The notes below the pieces were generated by a model. It was not told the origin of the DNA, made no database searches, and was given only the letters and a program-made list of their open reading frames with translations. The position numbers and the translations under genes are program-made. DNA of 64,000 bases from Bacillota bacterium (lineage in GTDB: Bacteria > Bacillota > Clostridia > Eubacteriales > Eubacteriaceae). Positions 1 to 10,778 of this stretch are shown in pieces. Position 1 is the stretch's first letter. Every line of letters starts with the position of its first letter. The stretch covers positions 47,168 to 111,167 of the forward strand of contig JAHIQT010000189.1 of assembly GCA_018903255.1 (NCBI GenBank). Direction: 5' to 3'.

Positions 1-2
1 TT

Positions 3-242
3 TTATAATTCCCGGTACATCTCTGCTGCTTTGTCCTTAGGAGCATGTTCCAGCAATAAAAGAACCTCCACCTTTTGTTCTCCATCACCATAACGAATGG
101 TAATAATATCCCCGGGCTTGACCTGGTCTCCCGGTTTAGCGACCTGATCATTAATGGAAACCCGACCCCCATCACAGGCGTCTTTTCCCACTGTCCGACG
201 TTTGATAATTCTGGCATTCTTTAAAAATTTATCAATTCTCAT
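3..242 (-). CDS. rqcP: S4-domain RNA-binding protein, RqcP/YabO-like
   Basis: 79 aa, MRIDKFLKNARIIKRRTVGKDACDGGRVSIND S4 motif; next to hup and mazG as in Firmicutes. Confidence 0.85.
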   Translation of the reverse strand: MRIDKFLKNARIIKRRTVGKDACDGGRVSINDQVAKPGDQVKPGDIITIRYGDGEQKVEVLLLLEHAPKDKAAEMYREL

Positions 243-295
243 GTGTCCCTCATCAATTCTAAATCAAAAATCTTAAAACAAGACCCTAAATAAAA

Positions 296-326
296 CAAAA
301 AGCCAGAGCATCGCCCCGGCTTCTGT
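296..326 (-). terminator. Intrinsic terminator downstream of hup
   Basis: Minus strand hairpin agccggggcgatgctctggct followed by T-run. Confidence 0.6.
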
Positions 327-334
327 AACTTTGC

Positions 335-610
335 TTACTTATTTACTTCATCCTTAAAGCCTTTACCTGCTTTAAAGCCAGGGGCTTTAGAGGCCGCTAT
401 TTCGATGGGTTCTTTTGTGCGTGGGTTAAGACCTGTACGAGCTGCACGTTCTCTAACCTCAAAGGTTCCAAAACCTACCAACGATACCTTGTCTCCATTT
501 TTCAAGGCATCTACCACAGTGTCTAAAAAAGCAGCTAATGCTTTCTCTGAATCTTTTTTTGATAAATCCGATTTTTCTGCCATTTGGGCAATTAATTCTG
601 ATTTGTTCAT
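335..610 (-). CDS. hup: HU family DNA-binding protein
   Basis: MNKSELIAQMAEKSDLSKKDSEKAL...GFGTFEVRERAARTGLNPRT; start trimmed to the MNKSEL Met. Confidence 0.92.
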   Translation of the reverse strand: MNKSELIAQMAEKSDLSKKDSEKALAAFLDTVVDALKNGDKVSLVGFGTFEVRERAARTGLNPRTKEPIEIAASKAPGFKAGKGFKDEVNK

Positions 611-712
611 TTTTTCCTCCATCTGATAGTTTCCAGTATTCTATTTTAATATTATACGCGCGTTCGCCTGTAAATTACAAGTTTTTTTTGCTTTTTTCGG
701 TTTTTTCCACTA

Positions 713-2185
713 CTAAAGCCCTTTTGAGCGATTCCAAGCCTGATCCAACTGCTCAAAAGTATAGTCACTCAAAGATTTTTTCTCTTGACTCGCAATTTTT
801 TCCATTTTTTCAAAGCGTCCAATGAACTTTTCTGTCGCCTTCCTGAGCACCATTTCCGGCTGAAGGTTAAGTAAACGAGACACATTAACGACTGAAAAAA
901 GCAGGTCACCCAACTCTTCTGCACTCTTTTCTGCATTATTTTCCTGTAGTGCCGCCCTTAATTCGAGGCTTTCCTCATCAATTTTTTTAAGCGCGGCGGT
1001 TGGATCCGGCCAGTCAAAACCGACTTTGGCAGCCTTTTTCTGGACCTTGCAAGCTTCCATTAAGGCGGGCAATGCCTTGGGTATTTTTTTCATTTCAGCG
1101 GCCAATCCGGGGCTTTCCAACGATTCTGCTGGCTCACCTTTTTCTAGTCGCTTAATCGCATCCCAGTTGGTTTCAACCTGATCGGGATTAAAGCTTTCCT
1201 TATCGATAAAAACATGGGGATGACGTCTGATCATTTTCTCATTGATCCCGTCAATTACCTGGTTGATATTAAAGCGACCAGCCTCACTGGCAATTTCGGC
1301 ATGAAAGACAATTTGAAATAAGACATCCCCCAATTCTTCTGCCAGATTATCCCAATCCTGATTTTCGATCGCCTCTAAAACCTCATAACTCTCTTCAAGC
1401 AGATAATTCCTGAGACTTTCATGGGTCTGGCTCCGATCCCAGGAACAACCGCCATCAGCTCGCAGTGCTTTCATCATCTCAATGGTACCCTGGAATCCCT
1501 GATAGGCTTTGTTTTCGGCCGGAATATACAGGCTGGTCAAGTGATTGATGGCAGTCACCCGATCGAGCTCATAGAGACAAATTTCCACTCTTTTTTCATG
1601 GCCGGGAATCCCGGAATTGATTAGCAGGATCACTCTTTTTTCGGGATCATAAATTTCCATTAGTTGCAGCTTGAGCTCTGAAGCCATATGCTGGTCATAG
1701 ACCTGGGTCACTAACGCCCCAATCCGGGGATTGGGCGGATTTTTGAGGCAATCAAAGGCATCGATAATTTTAAGTCCATGAATGGGGTCTTCTTCAAGAC
1801 TATTCAAGGTCACATCAACGAAGCTGACGCCCGGATAAATCCGATAATTGAGCCCTTCTGCCTTCGCAGCTAAAATCAACTTTTCAACGGTTTTTTCGCC
1901 AAACAGCGGATTGCCAGGAACCGCATAAACCAGCTTTTCAACCGTTTTAGCGGTTTCAATAAGCTTTGCCACGATTTTGTCGTAAACCGCTTCAAAGGAG
2001 CCTTCCTGCTCATAATAGCAATCAAAACTCTGATAGCTGATGGCTTGGTCATGAATAAAACCGATCACCGGATGAACCGCGGTGCGGAAAAAATTGGGAC
2101 TGGGATCTTTTAATAATGCTAATGTTTCGAGGGTAATCTGGCCCGGACTGCCCGGCCCCAAACCGACTATATCTATTTGGTGCAT
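713..2185 (-). CDS. mazG: Nucleoside triphosphate pyrophosphohydrolase MazG with N-terminal tetrapyrrole methylase domain (YabN-like)
   Basis: N-term VGLGPGSPGQITL; MazG motifs CSWDRSQTHESLRNYLLEESYEVLEAI and EELGDLLFSVVN. Confidence 0.9.
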   Translation of the reverse strand: MHQIDIVGLGPGSPGQITLETLALLKDPSPNFFRTAVHPVIGFIHDQAISYQSFDCYYEQEGSFEAVYDKIVAKLIETAKTVEKLVYAVPGNPLFGEKTVEKLILAAKAEGLNYRIYPGVSFVDVTLNSLEEDPIHGLKIIDAFDCLKNPPNPRIGALVTQVYDQHMASELKLQLMEIYDPEKRVILLINSGIPGHEKRVEICLYELDRVTAINHLTSLYIPAENKAYQGFQGTIEMMKALRADGGCSWDRSQTHESLRNYLLEESYEVLEAIENQDWDNLAEELGDVLFQIVFHAEIASEAGRFNINQVIDGINEKMIRRHPHVFIDKESFNPDQVETNWDAIKRLEKGEPAESLESPGLAAEMKKIPKALPALMEACKVQKKAAKVGFDWPDPTAALKKIDEESLELRAALQENNAEKSAEELGDLLFSVVNVSRLLNLQPEMVLRKATEKFIGRFEKMEKIASQEKKSLSDYTFEQLDQAWNRSKGL

Positions 2186-2208
2186 GTTTTATTTCCTTTC
2201 TGAATCGA

Positions 2209-3843
2209 TTACTGATGTCTACTGCGACGATTTTTGCGGCCGGGGATTAATCGCTCAAGCCGCCGAAAATAGCTTAATAAGGTTCGACTTCCCGGCAGTA
2301 GCTTTATTTCAGCTTCGGTTATTCCTTTGATTAAAACCAGCACAAAGGAGTAAATCAAGATGCCGATGATTACTGCTAAGATAATTCCCATAAATCCCCC
2401 CAGTAATGAAGTGATCGACTTATAGCTAAAGAATACCGCAATCCCCATCACGACGGCCGCAATCAAGGGTTTTAATGCAGTGTGGATAAAATCTACCTTG
2501 ATGTGGGTATAGCGCTTAACCGACGCGTAATTGGCGATTGTCAGATAAACAAAGGTGATCATGCTGCTGATGACGATCCCCTGGATATTAAAAAATGGAA
2601 TCGACAAAAATATCCAACCGGTAATGAAGCGAATGATAATCGCTACCCCCAAATTGATCAGCGGGATGCGAAAGCGATCGATCGATTGGAGAATGCTCTG
2701 AAAGGTATTGGAAAGCATCATAAAAATCGTCGCGTAGGAAAAGGTACATAAAATAAATCCGCCATAGGGTGAACCCGGAAAGAGCAGATCAAAGATGCCG
2801 TAGGATAGCACCGACAAACCAATACAGGAGGGAAATGCCACCAATAGAATAACCCGAATCGCCAATACGATCTTTTGATTCATAGCTTTTCGATCGCGCA
2901 TCGCAAAGGATTCCGAAATCGCCGGAATCATTGCCACTGCCAGATTGCCGCTGATAATTAAGGGAATCGTGATCAGGATCTCAGCATTGGTAAAATCGCC
3001 AAACATCATCGTAGCGGTTATCTCATCGATGCCAGCCACGCCCAGGCGGGACACGTAGATAAATGAATCGACCGTCGAAAACATTGCCACCAGGGCTGAT
3101 GTCAAGGTGACCGGAATCGAGATAATCACCAGTCTTTTGAGTAGCGCCCGGTTAGAACGCTGCGGTTTCCGGGTTCTTGTTTTTAACAGCCGTCTATTTT
3201 GGGTGACAAAGCTGCGGTATAGGTAGGCCAGTAAAATAGCCGCCACCAGGCCGCCGGCAGTGGCACCAAAAACCGCCCCACCAACTCCCAGACCAATCCC
3301 AAACTGACCGACAAAGACCCAGCATAACAAAACGCCTAGAAAAACCCGAACAAGCTGTTCCAAAATCTGTGAAACAGCGGTCGGGGTCATGATTTGAAAG
3401 CCCTGAAAAAAGCCCCGAAAGGCCGAAACAAAGGAAATAAACAGGGGTGCCAGGGCAATCGCTACCAAAGCTGGATAACTTTCAGCCGTCCAACTGGCTG
3501 TTTCAATAATCCATTCGGCGCCAAAAAATAAAAACAGGCTCGATAAGGCGCCCAGTACTCCTAAAATCAGAATCGACAGTTTAAAGACCCGATGGGCAGT
3601 TGCATATTCATTTTTGGCAATACTCTCGGACACCATTTTGGAGATCGCCACCGGAAAGCCAACCGTGGAAACCATCAGCAGCAAATTGTAGATGCTGGTG
3701 ACATTCCCATAGATACCATTTCCGTAGCTTCCGACCATCTGGTAGAGAGGTATCTTAAAAAAGAGGCCCAACAGCCGGGAAAAGATCCCCGCCGCGACCA
3801 GGATACTGGCACCCTTTAAGTAATTTGATGTTCGCTTTGACAT
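2209..3843 (-). CDS. spoVB: Polysaccharide biosynthesis/flippase family protein (SpoVB/MurJ-like)
   Basis: 544 aa polytopic MATE-like protein; syntenic with the spoVB/yabM position. Confidence 0.8.
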   Translation of the reverse strand: MSKRTSNYLKGASILVAAGIFSRLLGLFFKIPLYQMVGSYGNGIYGNVTSIYNLLLMVSTVGFPVAISKMVSESIAKNEYATAHRVFKLSILILGVLGALSSLFLFFGAEWIIETASWTAESYPALVAIALAPLFISFVSAFRGFFQGFQIMTPTAVSQILEQLVRVFLGVLLCWVFVGQFGIGLGVGGAVFGATAGGLVAAILLAYLYRSFVTQNRRLLKTRTRKPQRSNRALLKRLVIISIPVTLTSALVAMFSTVDSFIYVSRLGVAGIDEITATMMFGDFTNAEILITIPLIISGNLAVAMIPAISESFAMRDRKAMNQKIVLAIRVILLVAFPSCIGLSVLSYGIFDLLFPGSPYGGFILCTFSYATIFMMLSNTFQSILQSIDRFRIPLINLGVAIIIRFITGWIFLSIPFFNIQGIVISSMITFVYLTIANYASVKRYTHIKVDFIHTALKPLIAAVVMGIAVFFSYKSITSLLGGFMGIILAVIIGILIYSFVLVLIKGITEAEIKLLPGSRTLLSYFRRLERLIPGRKNRRSRHQ

Positions 3844-3933
3844 AGATAAACCTCTTTTGTGCTTTGTTGCAAGTTGACTAATGCTTCTTTGCAGATTGTT
3901 TTTTATTATATCTTACCAACTATCGATACACAA

Positions 3934-3963
3934 CCAAAAAGCACTGAAGACCAGTGCTTTTTG
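3934..3963 (-). terminator. Terminator downstream of prsA-like gene
   Basis: aaaaagcactgaagaccagtgctttttg inverted repeat. Confidence 0.6.
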
Positions 3964-3983
3964 CAATTATGTTTAAATTGTCT

Positions 3984-5471
3984 TTAGATTTTTTTTTCGT
4001 AGACTTTGACATTCAGTTCGGTTTTTAACTCTTGCAGATATGCTTGAGCCGGGGTAACGATGTCGTTAATTTTAACTTTGAATTTAGTCATCAGTTTGCT
4101 TTTAAGCTTGTCAAATTCTGCGGTGACTTTTTCGCTTTTTAAAGTTGTTGTAATTTCTTCTTTTTTATCTTCCAAACTTGGTATTTCGCCGTCTTTTTTA
4201 TCATAAAGATAGATCACATGGTAACCATAATCGGTTTTAACCGGTTCACTGACGGTATTCACATCCATATCAAAGGCCGCATCTGAAAACTCAGTAACCA
4301 TGGTTTTCTTGGCGAAGGCACCCAGATCGGCTGCTTCCGAAATACCCTCAGTGGTCTGGTATTTTGCCATAATTGCATCGAACTCTGCCACTGTTTTGGC
4401 ATTTTTGGCTTCGGCATAAACTTGATCAGCCAGGGATTGTTCAGTCGCTAAAATGTGTTTGGCTGAAACGGTACTGGTATCATAAGAGGCCTTGTTTTCA
4501 TCGTAGTATTTTTTGATTTCGCCATCGGTAACTTTTACGGTCGTTTCCAGATCAGCTTGAACCGCTTTCGAAATAGCCGATGCGGTCGCATCCTGTTTCA
4601 TAAACTCTTTAAACTGGGCAATCGTTAAAAACTTTGTATCCAGGAACTCTTGCAGCCCTTCATCACCCTGTAGCAGATAATTGACAAATGCTTCCTGGGT
4701 CGTCACATAGCTGTCGATATTAGTCTGGTCAGCTGTCAGTTTCTTTTCTTCCGCGTATTGAGCCAGCGCTTTTTGCTCCGCAATGGTATTAAAGATCGTT
4801 TCATTAGTAGCTTTCATGCTTTCGTCGTCGCTTTTTAATGCCTGTTGGGTCTGGTAATAGGTTAATAACTCCTCATTGGCCAGCCGATAATTGTATACAT
4901 CTTTCTTAACCTCATCCTTACCAACTGTTCCCACAACAGTATCTAGTTCTTTGCTGGGATCAGCTTTTAAGGTGTTATTGTAGTTTGTTTCCATGGTATT
5001 GGCATAACTGTAATCCAACAGAAATTTATTTAAAAATGCTTCAAATGATGCGGAGTCGGTATTATTCTTTTCTAAAACCGCTGCATATTTTTCTTCACCC
5101 AGGGTTGTTTTTAAGGATTCCAACATGCTGGTGGCATTGTCTGATATCCCGGTTTCATCAACGGTCACCCCATCTTTTTTTGCTTTAGCAGTAAGGGTTT
5201 CGACCCGAACCAGATCATCCAGGATATCTTTTTTCAGCTCAGTCAGCTCCGTTTCGGTTGGGAAGGTCATCCCGCTGGCATCAAAATACATCTGATAATA
5301 GGCCATATAGTTATTAAAACTCTCTTTTAACAAAGGGGTTCCATCAATTTCTGCGATTTCCACCTTCTTATCCTGTTCAGGATTTACCTTAACCAAACTG
5401 CAACCTCCAGCAAAAAGACTGACACAGATAACACCTGTCAGCATTAGCGCCATGATCCGAGATTTCTTCAT
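3984..5471 (-). CDS. Peptidylprolyl isomerase lipoprotein (SurA/PrsA-like, parvulin domain)
   Basis: Lipobox LFAGGC; parvulin region VSAKHILATEQSLADQVYAEA...VKTDYGYHVIYLYDKK. Confidence 0.85.
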   Translation of the reverse strand: MKKSRIMALMLTGVICVSLFAGGCSLVKVNPEQDKKVEIAEIDGTPLLKESFNNYMAYYQMYFDASGMTFPTETELTELKKDILDDLVRVETLTAKAKKDGVTVDETGISDNATSMLESLKTTLGEEKYAAVLEKNNTDSASFEAFLNKFLLDYSYANTMETNYNNTLKADPSKELDTVVGTVGKDEVKKDVYNYRLANEELLTYYQTQQALKSDDESMKATNETIFNTIAEQKALAQYAEEKKLTADQTNIDSYVTTQEAFVNYLLQGDEGLQEFLDTKFLTIAQFKEFMKQDATASAISKAVQADLETTVKVTDGEIKKYYDENKASYDTSTVSAKHILATEQSLADQVYAEAKNAKTVAEFDAIMAKYQTTEGISEAADLGAFAKKTMVTEFSDAAFDMDVNTVSEPVKTDYGYHVIYLYDKKDGEIPSLEDKKEEITTTLKSEKVTAEFDKLKSKLMTKFKVKINDIVTPAQAYLQELKTELNVKVYEKKI

Positions 5472-5551
5472 TTTTGTCGTTCTCCTCTTCTTAATAAATT
5501 ATTATATCATTAAACCTTGCCCAGTTTAACATACTACAACTGGACTTTACC

Positions 5552-8500
5552 TTAATTCTTTGATGAAACCAGTTGTCCCAGAAATTCACCCAGGGCTTTA
5601 AGATAAGCCTGATCCTGTTCATGTTTTAAAACAATCCGCCAGCGAATCTGATCGCCTTTTCCGGCATTGAACTTAATATTATAAGTATTATACAGCGCCT
5701 GCATCAGTTGTGGATCAGGAATTGGAATTTCCCTGGTATTGTCAAAGGTCAGTAACACACTGTTGCCCCGTTCCCGAATTTCGATCATCCCCAGCGATCT
5801 GCCCAGATGTCTGATCATCGCCAGAGCCATCAGATTATAGACCCCATCAGGGATTTCCCCAAAGCGATCCAACAGCTCATCCTCCAGCTCGTCATAATCT
5901 ATCCGTGACTTCACATAGGACAACTTCTTGTAGATATCGTATTTGAGTTCCTCATCGGCAATATAATTTTCGGGAATATAACTGCTGACATTGAGATTGA
6001 TCATCAGCTCGCTGGTTGGGAAATCGATTTCTTTACCCAGCCGCTCATGAATGGCCTGATCGAGAATCCGGCAATAGAGTTCATAACCAATAGTGGCCAG
6101 ATTGCCCGACTGAGCCGCACCCAGAATATTCCCAGCGCCTCTGATTTCCAGATCCCGAAGGGCAATTTTGAAGCCCGAACCAAAGGCAGTAAAGTCTTTG
6201 ATGGCCTTTAAGCGCTTCTGGGAAATTTCCGAGAGCACCTTGGGCCGATGGGTCACATAGGTGTAGCCTTGAACATCAGACCGCCCCACCCGTCCGCGGA
6301 GCTGATACAATTGCGACAGACCCATATAATCACCGTTATCGATGATCAGGGTATTGGCATTTTTAATATCCAGTCCCGATTCAATGATGGTGGTGGTGAT
6401 CAGGACATCATACTCCCGCTCTAAAAAATCGATCATGATGTCTTCCAGCTCCTGACCGGTCATCCGGCCATGGGCGACCACAATCCGGGCTTCAGGAACC
6501 AGCTTCTGAATTTTTCGCGACACTTCAAAGATATCGTGGATTCGGTTGTGGACAAAATAGACCTGGCCCTGTCGGGCCAGTTCCCGCTCGATCGCATCTT
6601 TGACGATGGCTTCATTATATTCCATGACGTAGGTCAGTACCGGCCGACGACCGGCCGGCGGCTCATCGATGACACTCATATCGCGGACCCCGATCATCGA
6701 CATGTGCAAGGTTCTGGGAATCGGGGTGGCACTGAGGGTTAAAACATCGACATTTTCTTTGAGTTGTTTGATCCGTTCCTTATGTCCGACGCCAAACCGT
6801 TGTTCCTCATCTACCACCAACAGCCCCAGATCTTTAAAAATGACGTCTTTTGATAATAACCGATGGGTGCCGATGATCAGATCCACCTGGCCGGCGGCCA
6901 GTTCCTTTAAAGTCTTGTCCTGGTCGGATTTAGACCGAAAGCGGCTGAGCAGACCAATGCTGACCGGATATTTTTTAAACCGGTCTAAGGCGGTCTGATA
7001 ATGTTGCTGGGCTAATATCGTGGTCGGCACCAGCAAGGCTACCTGTTTTCCCTCCATCACCGCTTTAAAGACGGCTCGCAGGGCAACCTCGGTTTTACCA
7101 TAGCCGACATCGCCACAGAGCAGCCGATCCATCGGTCGGGTCGATTCCATATCCTCCTTGATCTCGTCGACGGCCTGGAGCTGATCGTTGGTTTCCTCAT
7201 GGGGAAAAGAATCCTCAAATTCCTGCTGCCAGCTGGAATCCGGACTAAAAGCATAGCCCTTTAAATTTTGCCGTTTGGCATAAAGGGCAATCAGTTCATC
7301 GGCCATTTCTTCAACGGCGACTTTGACCCGGGACTTGGATTTATTCCAGTCGTTGGTGCCCAACTGGTTAATTTTTGGTTTTTTCTCGCCGGTTCCGACA
7401 TAAACCTGGATCGCATCCATCTGATCCACCGGACAATAGAACCTTGCCTCGTTGGCGTATTCGATAACCAGTAAATCTTTAATCGTCTCATCGATTTTTA
7501 GTTGTTCAATGCCCCGGTAGACCCCGATGCCATGGGTATCATGGACGACAAAGTCACCCTGATTCAATTGCGTGAAGGAATCGATCTTGCGTCCCTTTTG
7601 GCGGCGACGTTTTTTTTCGCGGGGTGCTTCTTTGATGATCTCACTTTGATTCATACAGATGAGCTTTTCTGCAGTCATTTCAAAGCCGCCGCTGATTTCG
7701 CCGGTGACCAGCTGAACCCCTGGTGACGCCTCATTGCTAAAGCGGTGAATATCGGCATCGGTTAAAATGCTTTTGAGCTTTTCGCGCCCCGCTTCATCAC
7801 GAGCCCGCAGATGGATAATGGCATCTTTTTCGAGCTGCTTTTGGACAAATTCGATAAAGCGGGGAACCTGACCTAAGAAGGAATCGTTTTCCTTGACCCC
7901 TAAATCGAGGGCCATCCCTTTTTTGCCCCTGGCGGTGAAAAGGTGGAGCCTTAACTGGGCCTGGTGCTCGAGAGCTTTCTCAATTTTTGAAAATGAGTAG
8001 AATTTATTTTTTTCTTCAGGAAACATCAGCTGTTCATCCGTCAGGGTCAAAAAATCACGGTGCAGTTTATTGACAAAAACGGTCTGTGCTTCTTTGATCC
8101 GGGGCGGTTCATCCCAAATAACCAAAACATCTCCCAGATAATCCAACAGCATCCCCTCGGACTTGATAAAGGAAAACAGGGTCTCATCATGACTCCCCGG
8201 ATCTTCGCTGATCCGTTCGATCAGCGCTTGATAACCGGGGTTATCGCGATAACTTTTGATTATTTTTTTTAGCGCATTAGCCCGTTCATCTTCATTTAAA
8301 ATTATTTCCCGACCAGGTAAAATCGACACCTGCTCAACCGAACCGGTTGACAGCTGGGTTTGGGGGTCAAAGGTTCGCAGCGATTCAATGGTATCACCGA
8401 AAAATTCAATCCGGTAGGCTTCTCCACCAGTAGTCGAAAAAACATCGATGATCCCACCCCGGTGAGCAAATTGGCCTCTGGCCTCGACCTGAGAAACGGC

Positions 8501-8998
8501 TTCATACCCCAGTTCAAAAAGACCTTTATTCAGAATCATCGGATCCCAGCTATCCTCGACTGCCAGCGAAAAACCCAGTCCCTGAAATTTTTCTTTGGGC
8601 AATTGTTTCTTTAACAGGGTTTCTGCTCCCATCACCACCACAAAGCGCTGCGTTGACAATAGTTTTTCAAACACCAGCAAGCGCTGATGATTGATTTCCT
8701 GGCTATGAACATCGGCAAAATAGTCATGAATCGGCTCTGCCGGCAAGTAAAGCACCTGATCTCCCAGAATTTTCACCAGATTTTCAGCCGTTTTCTGAGC
8801 CTGATAATCGCTTGCTGTAACATATAGAATCCGATTTTGCTGCTGTCTGATGATCAGTCCGGTAAGCACTTCTTTAAAGCTGTTGTTGACATTGGAGAGA
8901 TTGATGATTTCTCCTGGCGATAAACTGTTCAATATCGTTTGGATCGATTCGGCCTTCAAGAGGTTTTGATAAAGTAATTCCATGAGCTCTTCTTTCAT
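5552..8998 (-). CDS. mfd: Transcription-repair coupling factor Mfd
   Basis: 1148 aa; GDFVVHDTHGIGVYRGI, GDVGYGKTEVALRA, DEEQRFGVGHKERIK, QLYQLRGRVGRS. Confidence 0.96.
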   Translation of the reverse strand: MKEELMELLYQNLLKAESIQTILNSLSPGEIINLSNVNNSFKEVLTGLIIRQQQNRILYVTASDYQAQKTAENLVKILGDQVLYLPAEPIHDYFADVHSQEINHQRLLVFEKLLSTQRFVVVMGAETLLKKQLPKEKFQGLGFSLAVEDSWDPMILNKGLFELGYEAVSQVEARGQFAHRGGIIDVFSTTGGEAYRIEFFGDTIESLRTFDPQTQLSTGSVEQVSILPGREIILNEDERANALKKIIKSYRDNPGYQALIERISEDPGSHDETLFSFIKSEGMLLDYLGDVLVIWDEPPRIKEAQTVFVNKLHRDFLTLTDEQLMFPEEKNKFYSFSKIEKALEHQAQLRLHLFTARGKKGMALDLGVKENDSFLGQVPRFIEFVQKQLEKDAIIHLRARDEAGREKLKSILTDADIHRFSNEASPGVQLVTGEISGGFEMTAEKLICMNQSEIIKEAPREKKRRRQKGRKIDSFTQLNQGDFVVHDTHGIGVYRGIEQLKIDETIKDLLVIEYANEARFYCPVDQMDAIQVYVGTGEKKPKINQLGTNDWNKSKSRVKVAVEEMADELIALYAKRQNLKGYAFSPDSSWQQEFEDSFPHEETNDQLQAVDEIKEDMESTRPMDRLLCGDVGYGKTEVALRAVFKAVMEGKQVALLVPTTILAQQHYQTALDRFKKYPVSIGLLSRFRSKSDQDKTLKELAAGQVDLIIGTHRLLSKDVIFKDLGLLVVDEEQRFGVGHKERIKQLKENVDVLTLSATPIPRTLHMSMIGVRDMSVIDEPPAGRRPVLTYVMEYNEAIVKDAIERELARQGQVYFVHNRIHDIFEVSRKIQKLVPEARIVVAHGRMTGQELEDIMIDFLEREYDVLITTTIIESGLDIKNANTLIIDNGDYMGLSQLYQLRGRVGRSDVQGYTYVTHRPKVLSEISQKRLKAIKDFTAFGSGFKIALRDLEIRGAGNILGAAQSGNLATIGYELYCRILDQAIHERLGKEIDFPTSELMINLNVSSYIPENYIADEELKYDIYKKLSYVKSRIDYDELEDELLDRFGEIPDGVYNLMALAMIRHLGRSLGMIEIRERGNSVLLTFDNTREIPIPDPQLMQALYNTYNIKFNAGKGDQIRWRIVLKHEQDQAYLKALGEFLGQLVSSKN

Positions 8999-9101
8999 TT
9001 TAAAACACGGATAGCCCGGGTTTTAAACCCAGGCACCTGTTTGTATTCTTTTCACACGTCTTAATCTTTGTCTTCTGTTTTGATTTTTCGCGTCTTTTAT
9101 G

Positions 9102-9749
9102 CTAGTTTAATTCTTCTTGCACTGCTCTTGCTTCAGACTTTTGGTCTGCCAGTTTTTTTTCTGGCGGTTTCTTTTCTGCCGTTTTTTTTCTGACATTAAT
9201 GCGGTTCATCGCCAGATCAACGCCATCTTTGACAAAAATGTCAATTCCCTTGGCGGCTTCGATCACAGCATTTTCGATCGCCGGAAATTCGCTTTTAGGA
9301 AAACGACCCAAAACATAATGAACCAATTCTGAACCGATCCGGGGTCGGCCGATGCCGATCCGAATGCGCGAAAATTCCGGATTTCCCAGATGCGAAATAA
9401 TCGAGCGCATGCCATTATGGGTACCGGCACTACCGCGCTGCCTGATCCGCACATCGCCGGTGGCCAGATCAATATCGTCATAGATCACCAGCAGGTTCTC
9501 TATCGGGATATTATAGAAATTCATTAGCCCAGCCACACAAAGTCCACTATTATTCATATAGGTGGTCGGCTTGGCTAGCATAATTTTTCGTCCATCTTCA
9601 CGATAGACGCCGGTTACTCCGTGTTGTTCTTTTTTAGTGATCGTGATTCCTTTTTTATCACTGAGATAATCCAGGGTTTCAAAACCGATATTATGACGGG
9701 TTCCATGGTATTCTTTACCGATGTTCCCTAATCCGACAATCAGATGCAT
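9102..9749 (-). CDS. pth: Peptidyl-tRNA hydrolase
   Basis: MHLIVGLGNIGKEYHGTRHNIGFE, KPTTYMNNSG; lysine-rich C-terminal tail. Confidence 0.95.
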   Translation of the reverse strand: MHLIVGLGNIGKEYHGTRHNIGFETLDYLSDKKGITITKKEQHGVTGVYREDGRKIMLAKPTTYMNNSGLCVAGLMNFYNIPIENLLVIYDDIDLATGDVRIRQRGSAGTHNGMRSIISHLGNPEFSRIRIGIGRPRIGSELVHYVLGRFPKSEFPAIENAVIEAAKGIDIFVKDGVDLAMNRINVRKKTAEKKPPEKKLADQKSEARAVQEELN

Positions 9750-9757
9750 CGGCTTTC

Positions 9758-10717
9758 CTATACGTATCTTCCCACAAAAAGCTTGCTCAGTGACCGGCCA
9801 AAGTGAACATAGTCAATAGCCCGGCCGAAAAGGGTTCCGGTGGAAAGAATTTTTATTTTTTCGATGCGTTTTTCTTTGGGAATACACAAAGTGTTGAGCG
9901 TGACCAGTTCCTCAATCGCGGAATCCTGAATCCGCTGGATTGCCGGACCGGAAAATACCCCATGACTACAAGCCGCAAATACAGAACTGGCACCAAGATC
10001 AAGGAGGGCATTGGCTCCAGAGGTAATGGTTCCGGCGGTATCAATCATATCATCGATCATGATGCAGTTTTTCCCTTTAACATCGCCAATAACATTCATC
10101 ACCGCGGTTTCATTCGGGCGGGGACGTTCCTTGTCAACGATCGCAAAGGGACAGTTTAAGTTTCTGGCCAGCGTTCTTGATCGCTTAACACTACCCACAT
10201 CAGGAGAAACTACCACCATATTTTCCAATTTTTTCTCTTTATAATATTCCGTGATCAAGGCACTGCCTGACAGGTGATCGAGGGGAATATCGAAGAAACC
10301 CTGAATCTGGTTCGAGTGCAGATCCATCGTGATAACCCGGTCAGCACCAGCGGTGGTTAGCAAGTTTGCCACCAGTTTAGCGGTGATCGGATCCCGGGAT
10401 TTCGCCTTGCGATCTTGTCTGGCATAGCCATAATAAGGGATCACGGCATTAATTCGTCCTGCCGAAGCACGTTTCATGGAATCGATCAGAATTAGCAATT
10501 CCATCAAATTTTCATTTACCGGGGTGCCGGTCGACTGGATCACAAAAACATCTGCCCCCCGAACTGATTCAAAAACGTTGACGCCAAGTTCTCCGTCACT
10601 AAAGGAAACCACCTCAGCGTTACAGAGCTGGACTTCTAAATATTCGGCAATTTCCTGTGCCAATGGCATATTTGAGTTCCCAGCAATAATCTTAATTCCA
10701 CTATACTTTCCATCCAT
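9758..10717 (-). CDS. prs: Ribose-phosphate pyrophosphokinase
   Basis: IKIIAGNSNMPLAQEIAEYL, PYYGYARQDRK, DDMIDTAGTI. Confidence 0.95.
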   Translation of the reverse strand: MDGKYSGIKIIAGNSNMPLAQEIAEYLEVQLCNAEVVSFSDGELGVNVFESVRGADVFVIQSTGTPVNENLMELLILIDSMKRASAGRINAVIPYYGYARQDRKAKSRDPITAKLVANLLTTAGADRVITMDLHSNQIQGFFDIPLDHLSGSALITEYYKEKKLENMVVVSPDVGSVKRSRTLARNLNCPFAIVDKERPRPNETAVMNVIGDVKGKNCIMIDDMIDTAGTITSGANALLDLGASSVFAACSHGVFSGPAIQRIQDSAIEELVTLNTLCIPKEKRIEKIKILSTGTLFGRAIDYVHFGRSLSKLFVGRYV

Positions 10718-10778
10718 GCGTTTTTTACCTCTTCTTAATCTTCTCTATTTTCTATTTTTTTGTTAATCATCTGGTGTG